DNA of 64,000 nucleotides. It comes from Epiperipatus broadwayi. Lineage: Eukaryota; Onychophora; Udeonychophora; Euonychophora; Peripatidae. The first letter of the stretch is position 1, and every line of letters starts with the position of its first letter. The notes under the pieces were generated by a model. That model saw only the letters and a program-made list of their open reading frames with translations, made no database searches and was not told where the DNA came from. Both the position numbers and the translations under genes were made by a program. Positions 23,426 to 33,779 of the stretch are shown piece by piece. The stretch spans positions 2,537,767 to 2,601,766 of the forward strand of contig JAQFVV010012416.1 in NCBI GenBank assembly GCA_028023455.1. The letters are read 5' to 3'.

Positions 23426-23910
23426 TCATAAATAGTTATAAATCCCATGCAAGTATTAAAAAAGGTTATAGAAAAAGCTAATAAGTAGATATTTTGAATT
23501 AGGTAATTGAATCTATAAGCATTTTGTAGTGATTAAAGCTTTGGAATATTAAGACATAGACCCAGAATTCCAATAGCAGTGATTAAATGAGCGGTGTCTA
23601 ATCTTTTTGGCATTTCTGCACATTGGACAAAGAAGAACTGTCTTAGGCCACACAATAAACAAAACATTATCAAAAGCTGATAAGAAAAAAAAATTCCTAC
23701 ATAATTTTCATGATATCAGTGACTATAGATAAAAAAAATTCCACACATAATAATCCTAATTATACAGTTTTAGAGAATCTGTTAAAATCACCAAACTCAA
23801 ACAAGTCCCATGTTTGTGATTGCTAATATAAAAAATGTACATTTCTAATAATAAAATGTAATTAATGTTTTATTTTCATTATAAAAGTAAAAGAAAAGAG
23901 GGCAACATTA

Positions 23911-24076
23911 AACTAGTGAGATCACTGATGAAAGCCACAAGCCAGAAACTAGTCTGGGGATATTGGATGAGTAGGCATTGGATAGGGATTTTATGCACAA
24001 GCCTTCTGGCATCCATTGATTACTCTGGTTGGATTACTGTATGGAGAGTTTTGCCTTGTTTATCAACTAGTGAGAT
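23911..24076 (+). mobile_element. 142-bp hammerhead-headed retroposon with 12-bp target duplication
   Basis: AACTAGTGAGAT occurs at 23911-23922 and 24065-24076. Between the two lies 142 bp that starts CACTGATGAAAGCC and ends in TTTTGCCTTGTTTATC. The element therefore begins two bases before the hammerhead core (CTGATGA at 23925-23931) and ends at the family's usual 3' terminus (GAGAGTTTTGCCTGTTT). Target duplication and a defined 3' end indicate retrotransposition. It encodes no protein. It shows that the unit from ribozyme to 3' end can move alone. Confidence 0.8.
23923..23960 (+). ncRNA. Hammerhead-like ribozyme motif, family 2
   Basis: The order is CTGATGA, a weak stem II around an ACAA loop, GAAAC, TA, GTC, then TGGGGA. 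GAAAC-TA-GTC gives a 2-bp helix III and a GUC cleavage triplet (C17 at 23954). Stem I is only partly paired here because the upstream bases belong to the target. In family copies with CTCCTCA upstream, stem I reaches 6 bp. Confidence 0.5.
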
Positions 24077-24291
24077 ATTCAATATTGCATTTGAGAGTGT
24101 ATATATGTTAATTTTAGTCATACTGTAACATATAAACAAAATAAAAAAATTACAATTTTGTGTTGGCCACATTTATAACCATCCTGGTCAAATGTAGCAC
24201 GTGGATTATAGAGTGAAACACTCATAAATTAGATTAAGAAGATTAACATTGATAAGTGTGTATGATAATGATTTTATCTTTCCAACACTTT

Positions 24292-25012
24292 TTATATCAG
24301 TTTTAATATTTAAACAGCATTAAACTACTGCACATGCACTTTGCAGATTTTAATTATAAATGACTGAATACTAACACTTCAAACACATGATAAAGTCTTT
24401 GGAAAAGATAGAGTGGCCATCTATCTTTTCAAACCCAAACACTTTTGTATAGGCAAATCTTCAGTATTTGAAAGTGAAAGCATGAAGATATTAAATAATC
24501 ACTTTAAATTACTTTTACATGCTTGAATGAATGACGCTAGTGAAATTTACTAGAATTTACGATATGTCATTCTTATTTGAAATTAAATGTATGTAAATAA
24601 AACAATTATTTTATATAGCACGATGTTTATAAACTGTAATATTTAAACAGCATTAAACTGTTGCACATGCACTTTGCAGATTTTAATTTCAAATAAGAAT
24701 GATGTATCGTAAATTCTAATAAATTTCACTGGCGTCATTCTTTCAAGCATGTAAAAATAATTTAAAGTGATTATTTAATATCTTCAGCTTTCACTTTCAA
24801 ACACTTAAGATTTGCCCATACAAAAGCGTTTGCGTTCGAAAAGATAGATGGCCACTCTATCTTTTCCAAAGACTTTATCATGTGTTTGAAGTGTTAGTAT
24901 TCAGTCATTTATAGTTAAAATCTGCAAAGCACATGTGCAACAGTTTAATGCTGTTTAAATATTACAGTTTATAAACATCACGCTATATAAAATAATTGAT
25001 TTATATCAGTTT
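24292..25012. repeat. 720-bp palindrome with about 300-bp arms
   Basis: The left arm (24292-24589) and right arm (24683-25012) are close reverse complements. Landmarks are CACATGCACTTTGCAGATTT, TCAAACACATGATAAAGTC, GATAGAGTGGCCATCTATC and CTTTACATGCTT-type words. Each arm contains its own small hairpin (GATAGA...TCTATC). The spacer repeats the outer TTTAAACAGCATTAAACT segment. No coding content. It is related to 4150, 46960 and 53530. Confidence 0.8.
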
Positions 25013-27890
25013 TAGAAAAAGTATTTTGTGGACCAAAATGAAAAAGCTATCGAAATAAAATAAATGAGGATTATTTATGTCATCTAGATTTTGCAATTAT
25101 GATTTTTTTACAAATAATATTCCAGAATTCCAGGAAATGAAAGCAAGAAAACAGAACTAAAAATAAAAAAAGACTAACATTTAATAGTTTTGAACAAAAG
25201 AATGAGTCAAAATTTATATTAATGAATTAGAATTTTTAAAAAAAGTTAAAAACTATAAATATTTTAGTCAGAATATTAATACAGATGAAAACATAATGGT
25301 TAAAATTATTCACAGAATTCAAGTTAATTTGATTGTTAATTTTAAAAAAAATTCTACATAATTGAAATAAATCGTTTTTTAATAATATATTTTAAAACCA
25401 GAGCTTACTTATGGATTGGATAAATGGACTCTTAATAGGAAAGCAATATCAACAACAGACTACTAAGTAAAAGTACAGAGAACTGTGTGATGAACATAAC
25501 TAAAAGAAATTGAAACTGTAAACGAACAACAATATATGGCTGATAGAAAAACAGACATCAGTTATACTATTAAAAGAATGGAAAACTGAAACAGAAGTGG
25601 TCAGTACATGTTCCTGAAAGAGATGTGTAAGATGCATAAATCTATTTTCAAAATGAATCCTAACATATAATTATGAGAGGTCTAGAAAAAAAAAACATAT
25701 TTAAAATGGATGGATGACATGTGGATGTTTAATAGAGAAGAAAAGACATGGATTAAATCAAGAGTGTCTTCATCTTGCAGAGGGCAGGTAATGGATAAAA
25801 CGATTATGGCTTAGCTATATAGATGTTAGCGAATAATTATGTAGCAGTAAATCAAATGTATAAATGATTAATTTCTGTAGGAATTGAAGTATTGTTAAAA
25901 GATAAAAACAATTTACCTTTAAAATTTTTTTTTTTTTTTGTTAAGCACACACGCGCATGTGCTTAAAATAATTGTTTAGAAATTATAAAGTTAAATATTT
26001 GTATTATTATTATTTTTTAATGCTGTATAAATAAACTGTGGAAAAATAAAATATTTAAAACAAAAATGTTATTTTTTTAAAAAAAAAAAACCGTGCAAAA
26101 AAATAAAGTAAATCAGATACTGCATGTGTTAATGCATTTGAATTACCTTGTTTACAAAAATTTAAAAGAAAAACTCAGAAAAGGCTTTTTTACTTAATAA
26201 ATTTCTTTTTTTTTTTTTTTGTTAGTGAACAGATGAATGGTATTACGTTTTTACCATAAAAAAACTCTTGCAAAGAAACCTTGATTTTTATTACATTATT
26301 GGAAAAAAAAAGAATGAGACATTGGTTTAATCCAAAGTAATTCTGATTTAGTTTAGGTTTTAGTTTGCAAGAGATGTCTTGGTTAATGCAGTTTTACTTA
26401 CTATGACTATTATCTGGTGTTCAAATATGGGCAGACATTAAAAACTTTTTCAGTCTTAAAAATTTGTAAGTAGGTTTAGCACTTCATTTGGATAGACCAT
26501 GGTCCATAATCCGACTAACTATTCACCAACTATTCAACATCGACCAATAAGTGATATCTGTAAGTTATATTTAGATGGAGAATAAAGATTTCAAGATAAT
26601 TTGATCTAATAAGTGTTTATGAACTAATTATAAACAAATCATACTAGTAATGTGAGGCAAAGTTTATCACTAACTTTATTTATTTTGTAGTGAGATGAAT
26701 GAGAGGGGAGGAGGCAATGAGTTAGAAAGCAGGTCTGAGATGTGAATGGAAAGTCTCAGTAAAATGATATGGTTAATGCAGGTCAAGAAGCTAGATAGAA
26801 AAAAAAATACACATTGCTTTCTAAATTACATGATGTTCAAGCACCAAAATGATAGATTGGCTTAGAAAGCAATCAAGTAATCATTACCTTTTCAATCTGC
26901 TGATGTTATCACTGCGCTAAAGTACTCAAAAAAATTTAATAACATTTGATTATATTAATTGAAATATTAATTTTGTCAATATACATCAGACTTATGTTAG
27001 GAGGGGTAAATGGCACAATCTATGATGTCAACAATCACACTGATAATCAAAATGGACAGAATGCAACTGATACTGAAGATTTTTTCAGTATAGTCATTAT
27101 AACATGGAAAACTATTAAAATAATTCCCACCCCTAGCAAGTTATATGTAAACTGTCAATAAATATAAAATTTAGAATGAACATATGTGCCCACCTATACT
27201 TAGCTTTGATTATATGTGAGTATGTTATTTCATGACATACTTGCATGCAGAGCATGATTTATATATGATAATGTAATTTCAAGACAACTATAAGCTATTG
27301 TAAAATTACTGCAATTAATCAGGGGAAAAGGCAAAGCCTTGTAGTTAACAATCTCTTGATATTAAATTAATCTTCAGTCAATAGATGTAAATATAATCTT
27401 CTAATAGCTTGAGTATAGATAAAATTATATGAAAGTACTGAATTCTATGTAAACTAACTTTCAGCAAATGTAGAATGATTCCAGTTAGTTTGCATATAGT
27501 TCACTCACGTTTTCGGTCCTTCCACATTATTTCATTTATATTCAAGCTATTAAAAGGTTGTATGAGAAGCAGCCTTTCATGAATTAGTCTGGGCTTCATA
27601 ATTTTGAGAAAAGATAAAAATATAGAAACTATATTGGTAAATAGTCAAAATAAGAGTCATAGATCATATGACCTTATTCTCTTAAGCTTGTAAGTTATAA
27701 ACAATGAGGATTGCCAATTCCTCAACAAGCTTTGTGATAAATGCTTAGCCAGAGAAAGCATTTAAAATATCTCTGTCAGAACCCCCCCCCCACCAAACCC
27801 ATGACCATGGTTTTGTGCTTTGGCACTCCTCAGAGAGGTGCCAGGGTAGGTTCAGACACTTTATCTAAAAGTTATCTATTGAATGGAAAA
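25013..27890. other. AT-rich stretch without supported genes
   Basis: Poly-T or poly-A runs lie at 25927-25939, 26079-26090 and 26207-26220, and a C run at about 27781-27791. No frame resembles a known protein. Confidence 0.45.
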
Positions 27891-27894
27891 TCTG

Positions 27895-27965
27895 AAGTTT
27901 TCAGACACTTACATGTCTTCAAACCCAGCTATCCAACTCAAATAACTCATTGTTTAAATTGGTAA
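27895..27965 (-). repeat. Diverged fragment of the 415-bp hammerhead unit
   Basis: TCAGACACTTACATGTCTTC followed by AAACCCAGC and ATCCAACT resembles TTAGACACCTAAATGTCTTC followed by AAACTCAGC and ATCAAACT in the minus-oriented left arm of the array at 30418. Only this part is recognisable. No ribozyme is present. Confidence 0.4.
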
Positions 27966-28828
27966 ATGATCATCTAAATAATATATCTAAAAATTAAATA
28001 TGTTAGAAAGATATATAAATAATAATTTAATAGTTGAAATCCAAATATATTAAATGTCTTTATTAGAGGACTCTAAATCAACAGCAGAAGAAACAAAATT
28101 ATTCCAAAAAAAAGATTGAGTCTACAAACAATGAATAAAATGAAAATTGACTAAGTAGGAAATAATCATACAACAAAAACATAAACAGACATAAATATAA
28201 ATGAAACAGGTAATGCATTATATTATGAAAAACATTTGCAAAGGCTAAAAAATGAGAGTGGGAGAAAATAAATATAACAAGTGAAAACAAAAATAATGAT
28301 AGAGATAACAAAGTTAGCTTTATTAATCTAAATGAATCTAATCTAAATCAAAAATACCAATAATATACATCACAATCAATAAGTAAATTAAATAAACCCT
28401 GACACCATATTTTTGCTGAATGCAGTAAATCTATTAGTCTTATAGAAGATGATGATATATCAGATGTTCAACCAATATTGTCTCAAGTATCCATTTTTGA
28501 ACATCTAATGAGTTGCACAAACAAATAAAATCTGTAAAATTTAGCTTCACATTTATAGCTAAGTCATTCATAAAACTTGAATATTATATGAAGTAGAAAT
28601 AAAAACAAGCTGAAAATATAGTAAAAAGCAAATGAAAAAAAAACTGTATTATGATACTATGGAAACCAAACCAATATGCGGTTGTGAAATACTGCACATC
28701 CAGATGTCACAGGTAAAACAGTTCAAAAAATCATTACATATACAGCACAACTCATCAACATAACGAGAGATAACTTCAAATATACCCTTTAAAATACTAA
28801 CCAAATATTTGATGAATAGCACCCAAAA

Positions 28829-28983
28829 AAAGTCATTTCCCTTATGATCCACCCCACCATGCAGTCAATACCTGTTATTTTCAGTGTACCAGGTAACCGA
28901 TTATTATGTTTTAGATGTGACAGGTTTGAGAATATAGCATCAACATGCACAACTAGTAATTGTATGAGCTGTGTAAAATAGAT
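28829..28983 (+). pseudogene. Retroelement gag/ORF1 zinc-knuckle remnant
   Basis: The frame ends LLCFRCDRFENIASTCTTSN then CMSCVK and a stop. CFRC-x4-N-x4-C matches the CX2CX4HX4C knuckle exactly in spacing, with His replaced by Asn, and a second CxxC begins after it, as in LINE ORF1 proteins. Such knuckles bind element RNA. Upstream, stops interrupt the frame. A chance match cannot be excluded over so short a stretch. Confidence 0.4.
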
Positions 28984-30300
28984 AAAGCAAGTTCAGTAAC
29001 AGCTAAGTGCCTAGAACATGGGCAGGCATGGCTACCAATAGCAAATCACAGCTGATGAATTGCAGAAAGTCAGCATTAGTAGTAACTATAAATATAGGAA
29101 ACCCATCATTAAATAAGAATTAAGAGCAAGCTACCATGTCAATTACTGATCAATATATGAAAGAAAGCAATAAAAATAATGAAGTAAATGTACAAATAGC
29201 AAGTAGGAAGCACATCATAACAAACAAAAACACAGATGATGTTGCAACAGAGTGAAGTAAATCAGTTAAATAGTACTGATGCAAATTCGTTTTTTTAGGA
29301 TTGTGTCATTCTACTTTCAAGCTATCAATCTCTTATTGTCAATCTAAACGTATTTACAAATATTATCTACTTCTAGATAAACCTCCGTTACCTTGTTTAT
29401 TAAAAGAGATTTGTAAATATTTTCATGCTGCTGTTATAAAATAAAAATAATAATAAATAAGCTATTCTTCAAATAATATTAGTTTCAAAACAACATTTTA
29501 CTACGAGTTTATTTTCACTATTTACTTAGAATACTATTTATATTGATGAAATTTTAAAAAGCTATTAAATGTTATAAGTTGGCAATAAATTTAAAATTCT
29601 ATAACAATTTACAAAATATTTATATAACAAATGATAAAACTATCCTTTTCATAGTAAACATACTATGGCAAAAATGTCTCCAACAGCCAAGAACAGAAAA
29701 AAAGATGATGTAGACCCCTTCGAAAAATGAAGATTTGAGTTTTTCACTCGTTTTATTATTTAGCTACAGATATCTAGTTACCCACTTACTGATAAATATT
29801 TCCAAGTTTATCTGAATTGGGTATGAACCAGCTATCAAAAAGAAAAACCTTAAACTCATTCGTTTGGCCTGATTCAAATCTCAGATCATAGGCATGGTAG
29901 ACAGATTTACAATTTCTGCATAATAAACTCTTCAATATATCTAAACTTATATATATATATCCAGTGATTAATATCATGTACTACATCGAGATTATACTCA
30001 GACTACTGGTTTATTAAGTAAATAAAATACTCTCAATCCAAAATACAAAACTTTTTTAGTAAAAAGAATGGGCCATCATCTTTCTTTACCTCAATTTATT
30101 TTATTAAGGCTTAACTGAAGCACTTTGGAAAGAAAGTGTGAATATTTTTAAACCATATGCTTCAGATAAGTCTCTATAAAAAAAGTTGAGGTCAACAGAA
30201 AAGATGGACCATTCTATTCTTAAAAAAAGTTTTGTCTTGTTGCTTTGAATCAAAAGTTAATAAACCAGTAGTTTGATTAGGTTTGAAAGAGGTGAGGTTT
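28984..30300. other. AT-rich stretch, mostly featureless
   Basis: No gene. At 30105-30245 a segment with AAAAGATGGACC and an inverted counterpart distantly resembles the foldback family of 4150 and 24292. Confidence 0.4.
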
Positions 30301-30305
30301 ATAAG

Positions 30306-30344
30306 AGCTCTGAAGATGACTGCTGGACAGTTGAAAATGTAAGC
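30306..30344 (+). ncRNA. Hammerhead-like motif, family 3 (degenerate)
   Basis: AGCTCTGAAGATGACTGCTG followed by GACAGTTGAAAATGTAAGC has the same layout as the 19420 motif: GCT/AGC stem I, GACTG/CAGTT stem II, then GAAAA and GTA. CTGATGA is altered to CTGAAGATGA. It lies about 75 bp before the intact hammerhead array. Confidence 0.4.
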
Positions 30345-30568
30345 AAGAAGGGATGAAATAAATCATATGTTAAAAGTGCATTGTGAAGTGTAAATTGTGC
30401 AGTATACAATATATATATGAAAAACAAAACAAAGTTTTATATACGTAAAAACCTGCTATCGCTTGTATTAATGATCAATAGATGGAGCTTTACCAAGACC
30501 TCCAAACAAGCATATTTGTTTACATAAACGTCAGAGTCAATATTCACTGTCTCTTTCATTTTGCTCCA

Positions 30569-30616
30569 CCCTCAGATCAGCTGATTTCAAGCTGATTTGC
30601 TCTCATCAGTGAAGGG
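30569..30616 (-). ncRNA. Hammerhead ribozyme, left-arm unit (intact core)
   Basis: Read on the minus strand: stem I CCCTTCA, core CTGATGA, stem II GAGC/GCTT closing loop AAATCA, GAA, helix III ATC/GAT with loop AGCT, C17, and stem I TGAGGG. All conserved core bases are present. The predicted cut is after C17 (plus-strand base 30575). Helix III is the palindrome ATCAGCTGAT, which could also pair between two molecules. Confidence 0.85.
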
Positions 30617-30995
30617 ATAGAAGTTAGAAACTAGACCTAAATATTAACTCCAAGCGTTTTATGCAAAACGTTTCTATCAGTTTGCAAGCATGAATTTTTT
30701 AGACACCTAAATGTCTTCAAACTCAGCCTATCAAACTAGATAGCTATGTGGGTCTGATATCAGTTCAGTTTCTCCACATAATCAAAGCTTCTGCAATCTA
30801 TATCATTGCAAGAAAACTTTAAAGATACATTTATGAAAAACAAAACAAGTTTTATATACGTAAAAACCTGCTATCGCTTGTATTAATGATCAATAGATGG
30901 AGCTTTACTAAGACCTCCAAACAAGTGTATTTGTTTACATAAACATCAGAGTCAATATTCACTGTCTCTTTCATTTTGCTCCACCCTCAGATCAG

Positions 30996-31042
30996 CTGAT
31001 GAGAGCAAATCAGCTTGAAATCAGCTGATCTGAGGGTGGAGC
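30996..31042 (+). ncRNA. Chimeric hammerhead at the inversion point
   Basis: The CTGATGA core, stem II, GAA, helix III and C17 (31030) are intact. The 5' strand of stem I is replaced by left-arm sequence (CCACCCTCAGATCAG). That replacement pairs instead with CTGATCTGAGGGTGG downstream as part of the large palindrome, so normal folding is compromised. Confidence 0.7.
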
Positions 31043-31403
31043 AACATGAAAGAGACAGTGAATATTGACTCTGACATTTATGTAAACAATTACACTTGTT
31101 TGGAGGTCTTGGTAAAGCTCCATCTATTGATCATTAATACAAGCGATAGCAGGTTTTTACGTATATAAAACTTGTTTTGTTTTTCATAAATGTACCTTTA
31201 AAGTTTTCTTGCAATGATATAGATTGCAGAAGCTTTGATTATGTGGAGAAACTGAACTGATATCAGACCCACATAGCTATCTAGTTCAATAGGCTGAGTT
31301 TGAAGACATTTAGGTGTCTAAAAAATTCATGCTTGCAAACTGATAGAAACGTTTTGCATAAAATGCTTGGAGTTAATATTTAGGTCTAGTTTCTAACTTC
31401 TAT

Positions 31404-31451
31404 CCCTTCACTGATGAGAGCAAATCAGCTTGAAATCAGCTGATCTGGAGG
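31404..31451 (+). ncRNA. Hammerhead ribozyme, right-arm unit 1
   Basis: The core is the same as at 30569. The 3' strand of stem I is TGGAGG instead of TGAGGG, yet six base pairs with CCTTCA remain because the G-U wobble shifts by one position. C17 is 31445. Confidence 0.85.
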
Positions 31452-31818
31452 TGGAGCAAAATGAAAGAGACAGTGAATATTGACTCTGACATTTATGTAA
31501 ACAAATACGCCTGTTTGGAGGTCTTGGTAAAGCTCCATCTATTGATCATTAATACAAGCGATAGCAGGTTTTTACATATATAAAACTTGTTTTGTTTTTC
31601 ATAAATGTACCTTTAAAGTTTTCTTGCAATAATATAGATTGCAGAAGCTTTGATTATGTGGAGAAACTGAACTGATATCAGACCCACATAGCTATCTAGT
31701 TTGATAGGCTGAGTTTGAAGACATTTAGGTGTCTAAAAAATTCATGCTTGCAAACTGATAGAAACGTTTTGCATAAAACGCTTGGAGTTAATATTTAGGT
31801 CTATTTTCTAACTTCTAT

Positions 31819-31866
31819 CCCTTCACTGATGAGAGCAAATCAGCTTGAAATCAGCTGATCTGAGGG
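31819..31866 (+). ncRNA. Hammerhead ribozyme, right-arm unit 2
   Basis: The core and all helices are intact. CTGATGA is at 31826-31832, stem II at 31833-31846, GAAA at 31847-31850 and C17 at 31860, with stem I CCTTCA/TGAGGG. Confidence 0.87.
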
Positions 31867-32233
31867 TGAAGCAAAATGAAAGAGACAGTGAATATTGACT
31901 CTGATGTTTATGTAAACAAATATGCTTGTTTGGAGGTCTTGGTAAAGCTCCATCTATTGATCATTAATACAAGTGATAGCAGGTTTTTACGTATATAAAA
32001 CTTGTTTTGTTTTTCATAAATGTACCTTTAAAGTTTTCTTGCAATGATATAGATTGCAGAAGCTTTGATTATGTGGAGAAACTGAACTGATATCAGACCC
32101 ACATAGCTATCTAGTTTAATAGGCTGAGTTTGAAGACATTTAGGTGTTTAAAAAATTCATGCTTGCAAACTGATAGAAACGTTTTGCATAAAATGCTTGG
32201 AGTTAATATTTACGTCTAGTTTCTAACTTCTAT

Positions 32234-32281
32234 CCCTTCACTGATGAGAGCAAATCAGCTTGAAATCAGCTGATCTGAGGG
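32234..32281 (+). ncRNA. Hammerhead ribozyme, right-arm unit 3
   Basis: It is intact, with CTGATGA at 32241-32247 and C17 at 32275. The unit downstream is truncated at 32375. Confidence 0.87.
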
Positions 32282-32394
32282 TGGAGCAAAATGAAAGAGT
32301 GAATATTGACTCTGATGTTTATGTAAACAAATACGCTTGTTTGGAGGTCTTGGTAAAGCTCCATCTATTGATCATATATATATAAGTAAAATAA

Positions 32395-32891
32395 ACAAAA
32401 TGTCCGTTAATTAAAAACAAAATTGTAATTATAACGGTTTACAAACTATTACAAACAATTCTTAAATCCACAGAAGTACTATCAGTTAATTTTTTAAACC
32501 TGCCTCAACTGCCATTAAATTAAAAAAAAAAAAAGCGGAAGCAAATGTCATCAATTCAAATCCCACAAATCTTGTATTTTAATGTTAGCAGCTTGTCGAT
32601 TTATTAAATGCATTTTATTCCTGTTTATAAAAACTGCCTCTTTAATTTTTCTTTTACTATGTTTTTTTAATTTTTTTTTACTATGGTTTCTCTCTTCATG
32701 AAGAATTTTCACATTTTCAAAATCAAATTTAAATTTATATTTACATGTTTTTTTATGATCAAAGAAAACTAAACGAGACATTAAATCACCATTATTTTAC
32801 TTTTTGCATGCTTATAAATTTATGCTCCCTCAATCTCTTTTCAATACTGCACCTAGATTCACCTATATATGATAGCATACAATCATTTTTT
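32395..32891 (-). pseudogene. Penelope-like GIY-YIG nuclease fragment, left arm of inverted pair
   Basis: The minus strand from 32889 reads DCMLSYIGESRCSIEKRLRE then HK. This is the YIG half of the GIY-YIG core with its R and EH motifs. After frameshifts near 32800, the frame 32781-32551 reads FDFENVKILHEERN and later IKEAVFINRNKMHLINRQ, the conserved C-terminal nuclease region with the catalytic Glu, ending in a stop. A poly-A-rich 3' UTR follows to about 32395. It begins exactly where the plus-strand partner begins, so both are 5'-truncated at the same point. Not functional. Confidence 0.82.
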
Positions 32892-33345
32892 GTGATTGTA
32901 TGCTATCATATATATAGGTGAATCTAGATGCAGTATAGAGAAGAGATTGAAGGAGCATGAATTGTTATATAAGCGTGTAAAACGTAAAAATAATGGTGAT
33001 TTAATATCCTTCAGTTTTCTTTGATCACAAAAAAACATGTAAATATAAATTTAAATTTGATTTTGAAAATGTGAAAATTCTTCATGAAGAGAGAAACGAT
33101 AGTAAAAGAAAAATTAAAGAGGTAATTTTTATAGACAGGAATAAAATGCATTTAATAAATCGAGAAGCTGCTAACATTAAAATACAAGCTTCGTGGGATT
33201 TGAATTGATGACGTTTGCTTCCGCTTTTTTTTTTTAAATTTAATGGCAGTTGAGACAGGTTTTAAGAATTTAACTGAAAGTACTTCTGTGGATTTAAGGC
33301 TTGTTTGTAATAGTTTGTAAACTGTAATTTATTATTTCAATTATA
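32892..33345 (+). pseudogene. Penelope-like GIY-YIG nuclease fragment, right arm of inverted pair
   Basis: From about 32896 the plus strand encodes YAIIYIGESRCSIEKRLKEH, a frameshift near 33010, then FDHKKTCKYKFKF, DFENVKILHEERNDSKRKIK and FIDRNKMHLINREAANIK, with a stop at about 33208. The 3' UTR matches that of the left arm (GGCAGTTGAGACAGG, TACTTCTGTGGATTTAAG). The two arms differ by scattered substitutions and small indels, so they diverged after or before fusion. The pair directly abuts the hammerhead array, which supports the array being PLE-associated. Confidence 0.82.
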
Positions 33346-33464
33346 TATATATATAATGAGTGTACTAATAACTCTAAACGAGCTTTTCCGATAATATATA
33401 TATATATATATATAGTTATCCATTTATTGACTAAGTTGATTGCTTATCTAGGTTGGCTATAATT

Positions 33465-33520
33465 TGCTACCTGAATGAAAAAATTTTAAGCCTCTTGAAA
33501 ATAATTTTACCTTGGCATAG
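33465..33520. repeat. Fragment of the 52250 foldback family
   Basis: GCTACCTGAATGAAAAAATT followed by TTAAGC and CTTGAAAATAATTTTA resembles the outer right arm of 52250-53040 (GCTACCTGAAAGAAAAATCT). It is short and diverged. Confidence 0.4.
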
Positions 33521-33779
33521 GTGGGTGCATGACTTTTATGTAATGAGGCAGTCATGTGATCAATTCACTCAGGAAATCAAATAAAGTGCAAGCATCAGAG
33601 TGATAGATTAAGCACATAAGTTTTATTTAATTGACAAAAAATAAGAACTTTAAAATACTGTCATTAGTTGGGACTTCCAATATAAAAAGCATACATTATT
33701 GACTAGCCTTTAACAGAAATCTAATCTGAAAGCAAATACTTTACAGCATCAAAGAAATAGATACATTAACTTCTTAGAT

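Larger units (their letters stand above)
30418..32375. repeat. 415-bp hammerhead-unit array with head-to-head inversion
   Basis: The left arm (30418 to about 30998) holds 1.4 units on the minus strand. The right arm (about 30999 to 32375) holds about 3.3 units on the plus strand. The CTGATGA block recurs at 30996, 31411, 31826 and 32241, exactly 415 bp apart, and in the left arm the TGAAAAACAAAACAA landmark recurs 416 bp apart. Units are nearly identical, so the array is young. No reading frame is conserved. Each unit has one hammerhead, so a multimeric transcript could be cut into 415-nt monomers. Family precedent is PLE pLTRs and animal retrozymes. PLE nuclease fragments start right after the array. 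Confidence 0.9.

Noticed and set aside
28649-28852. Minus-strand 67-residue frame
   Set aside because: It lies opposite the zinc-knuckle frame and resembles no protein. It is more likely a chance opening.
30418-32375. CRISPR array or simple satellite
   Set aside because: Units are 415 bp without spacers, contain a ribozyme, and are inverted at one point, so neither label fits.
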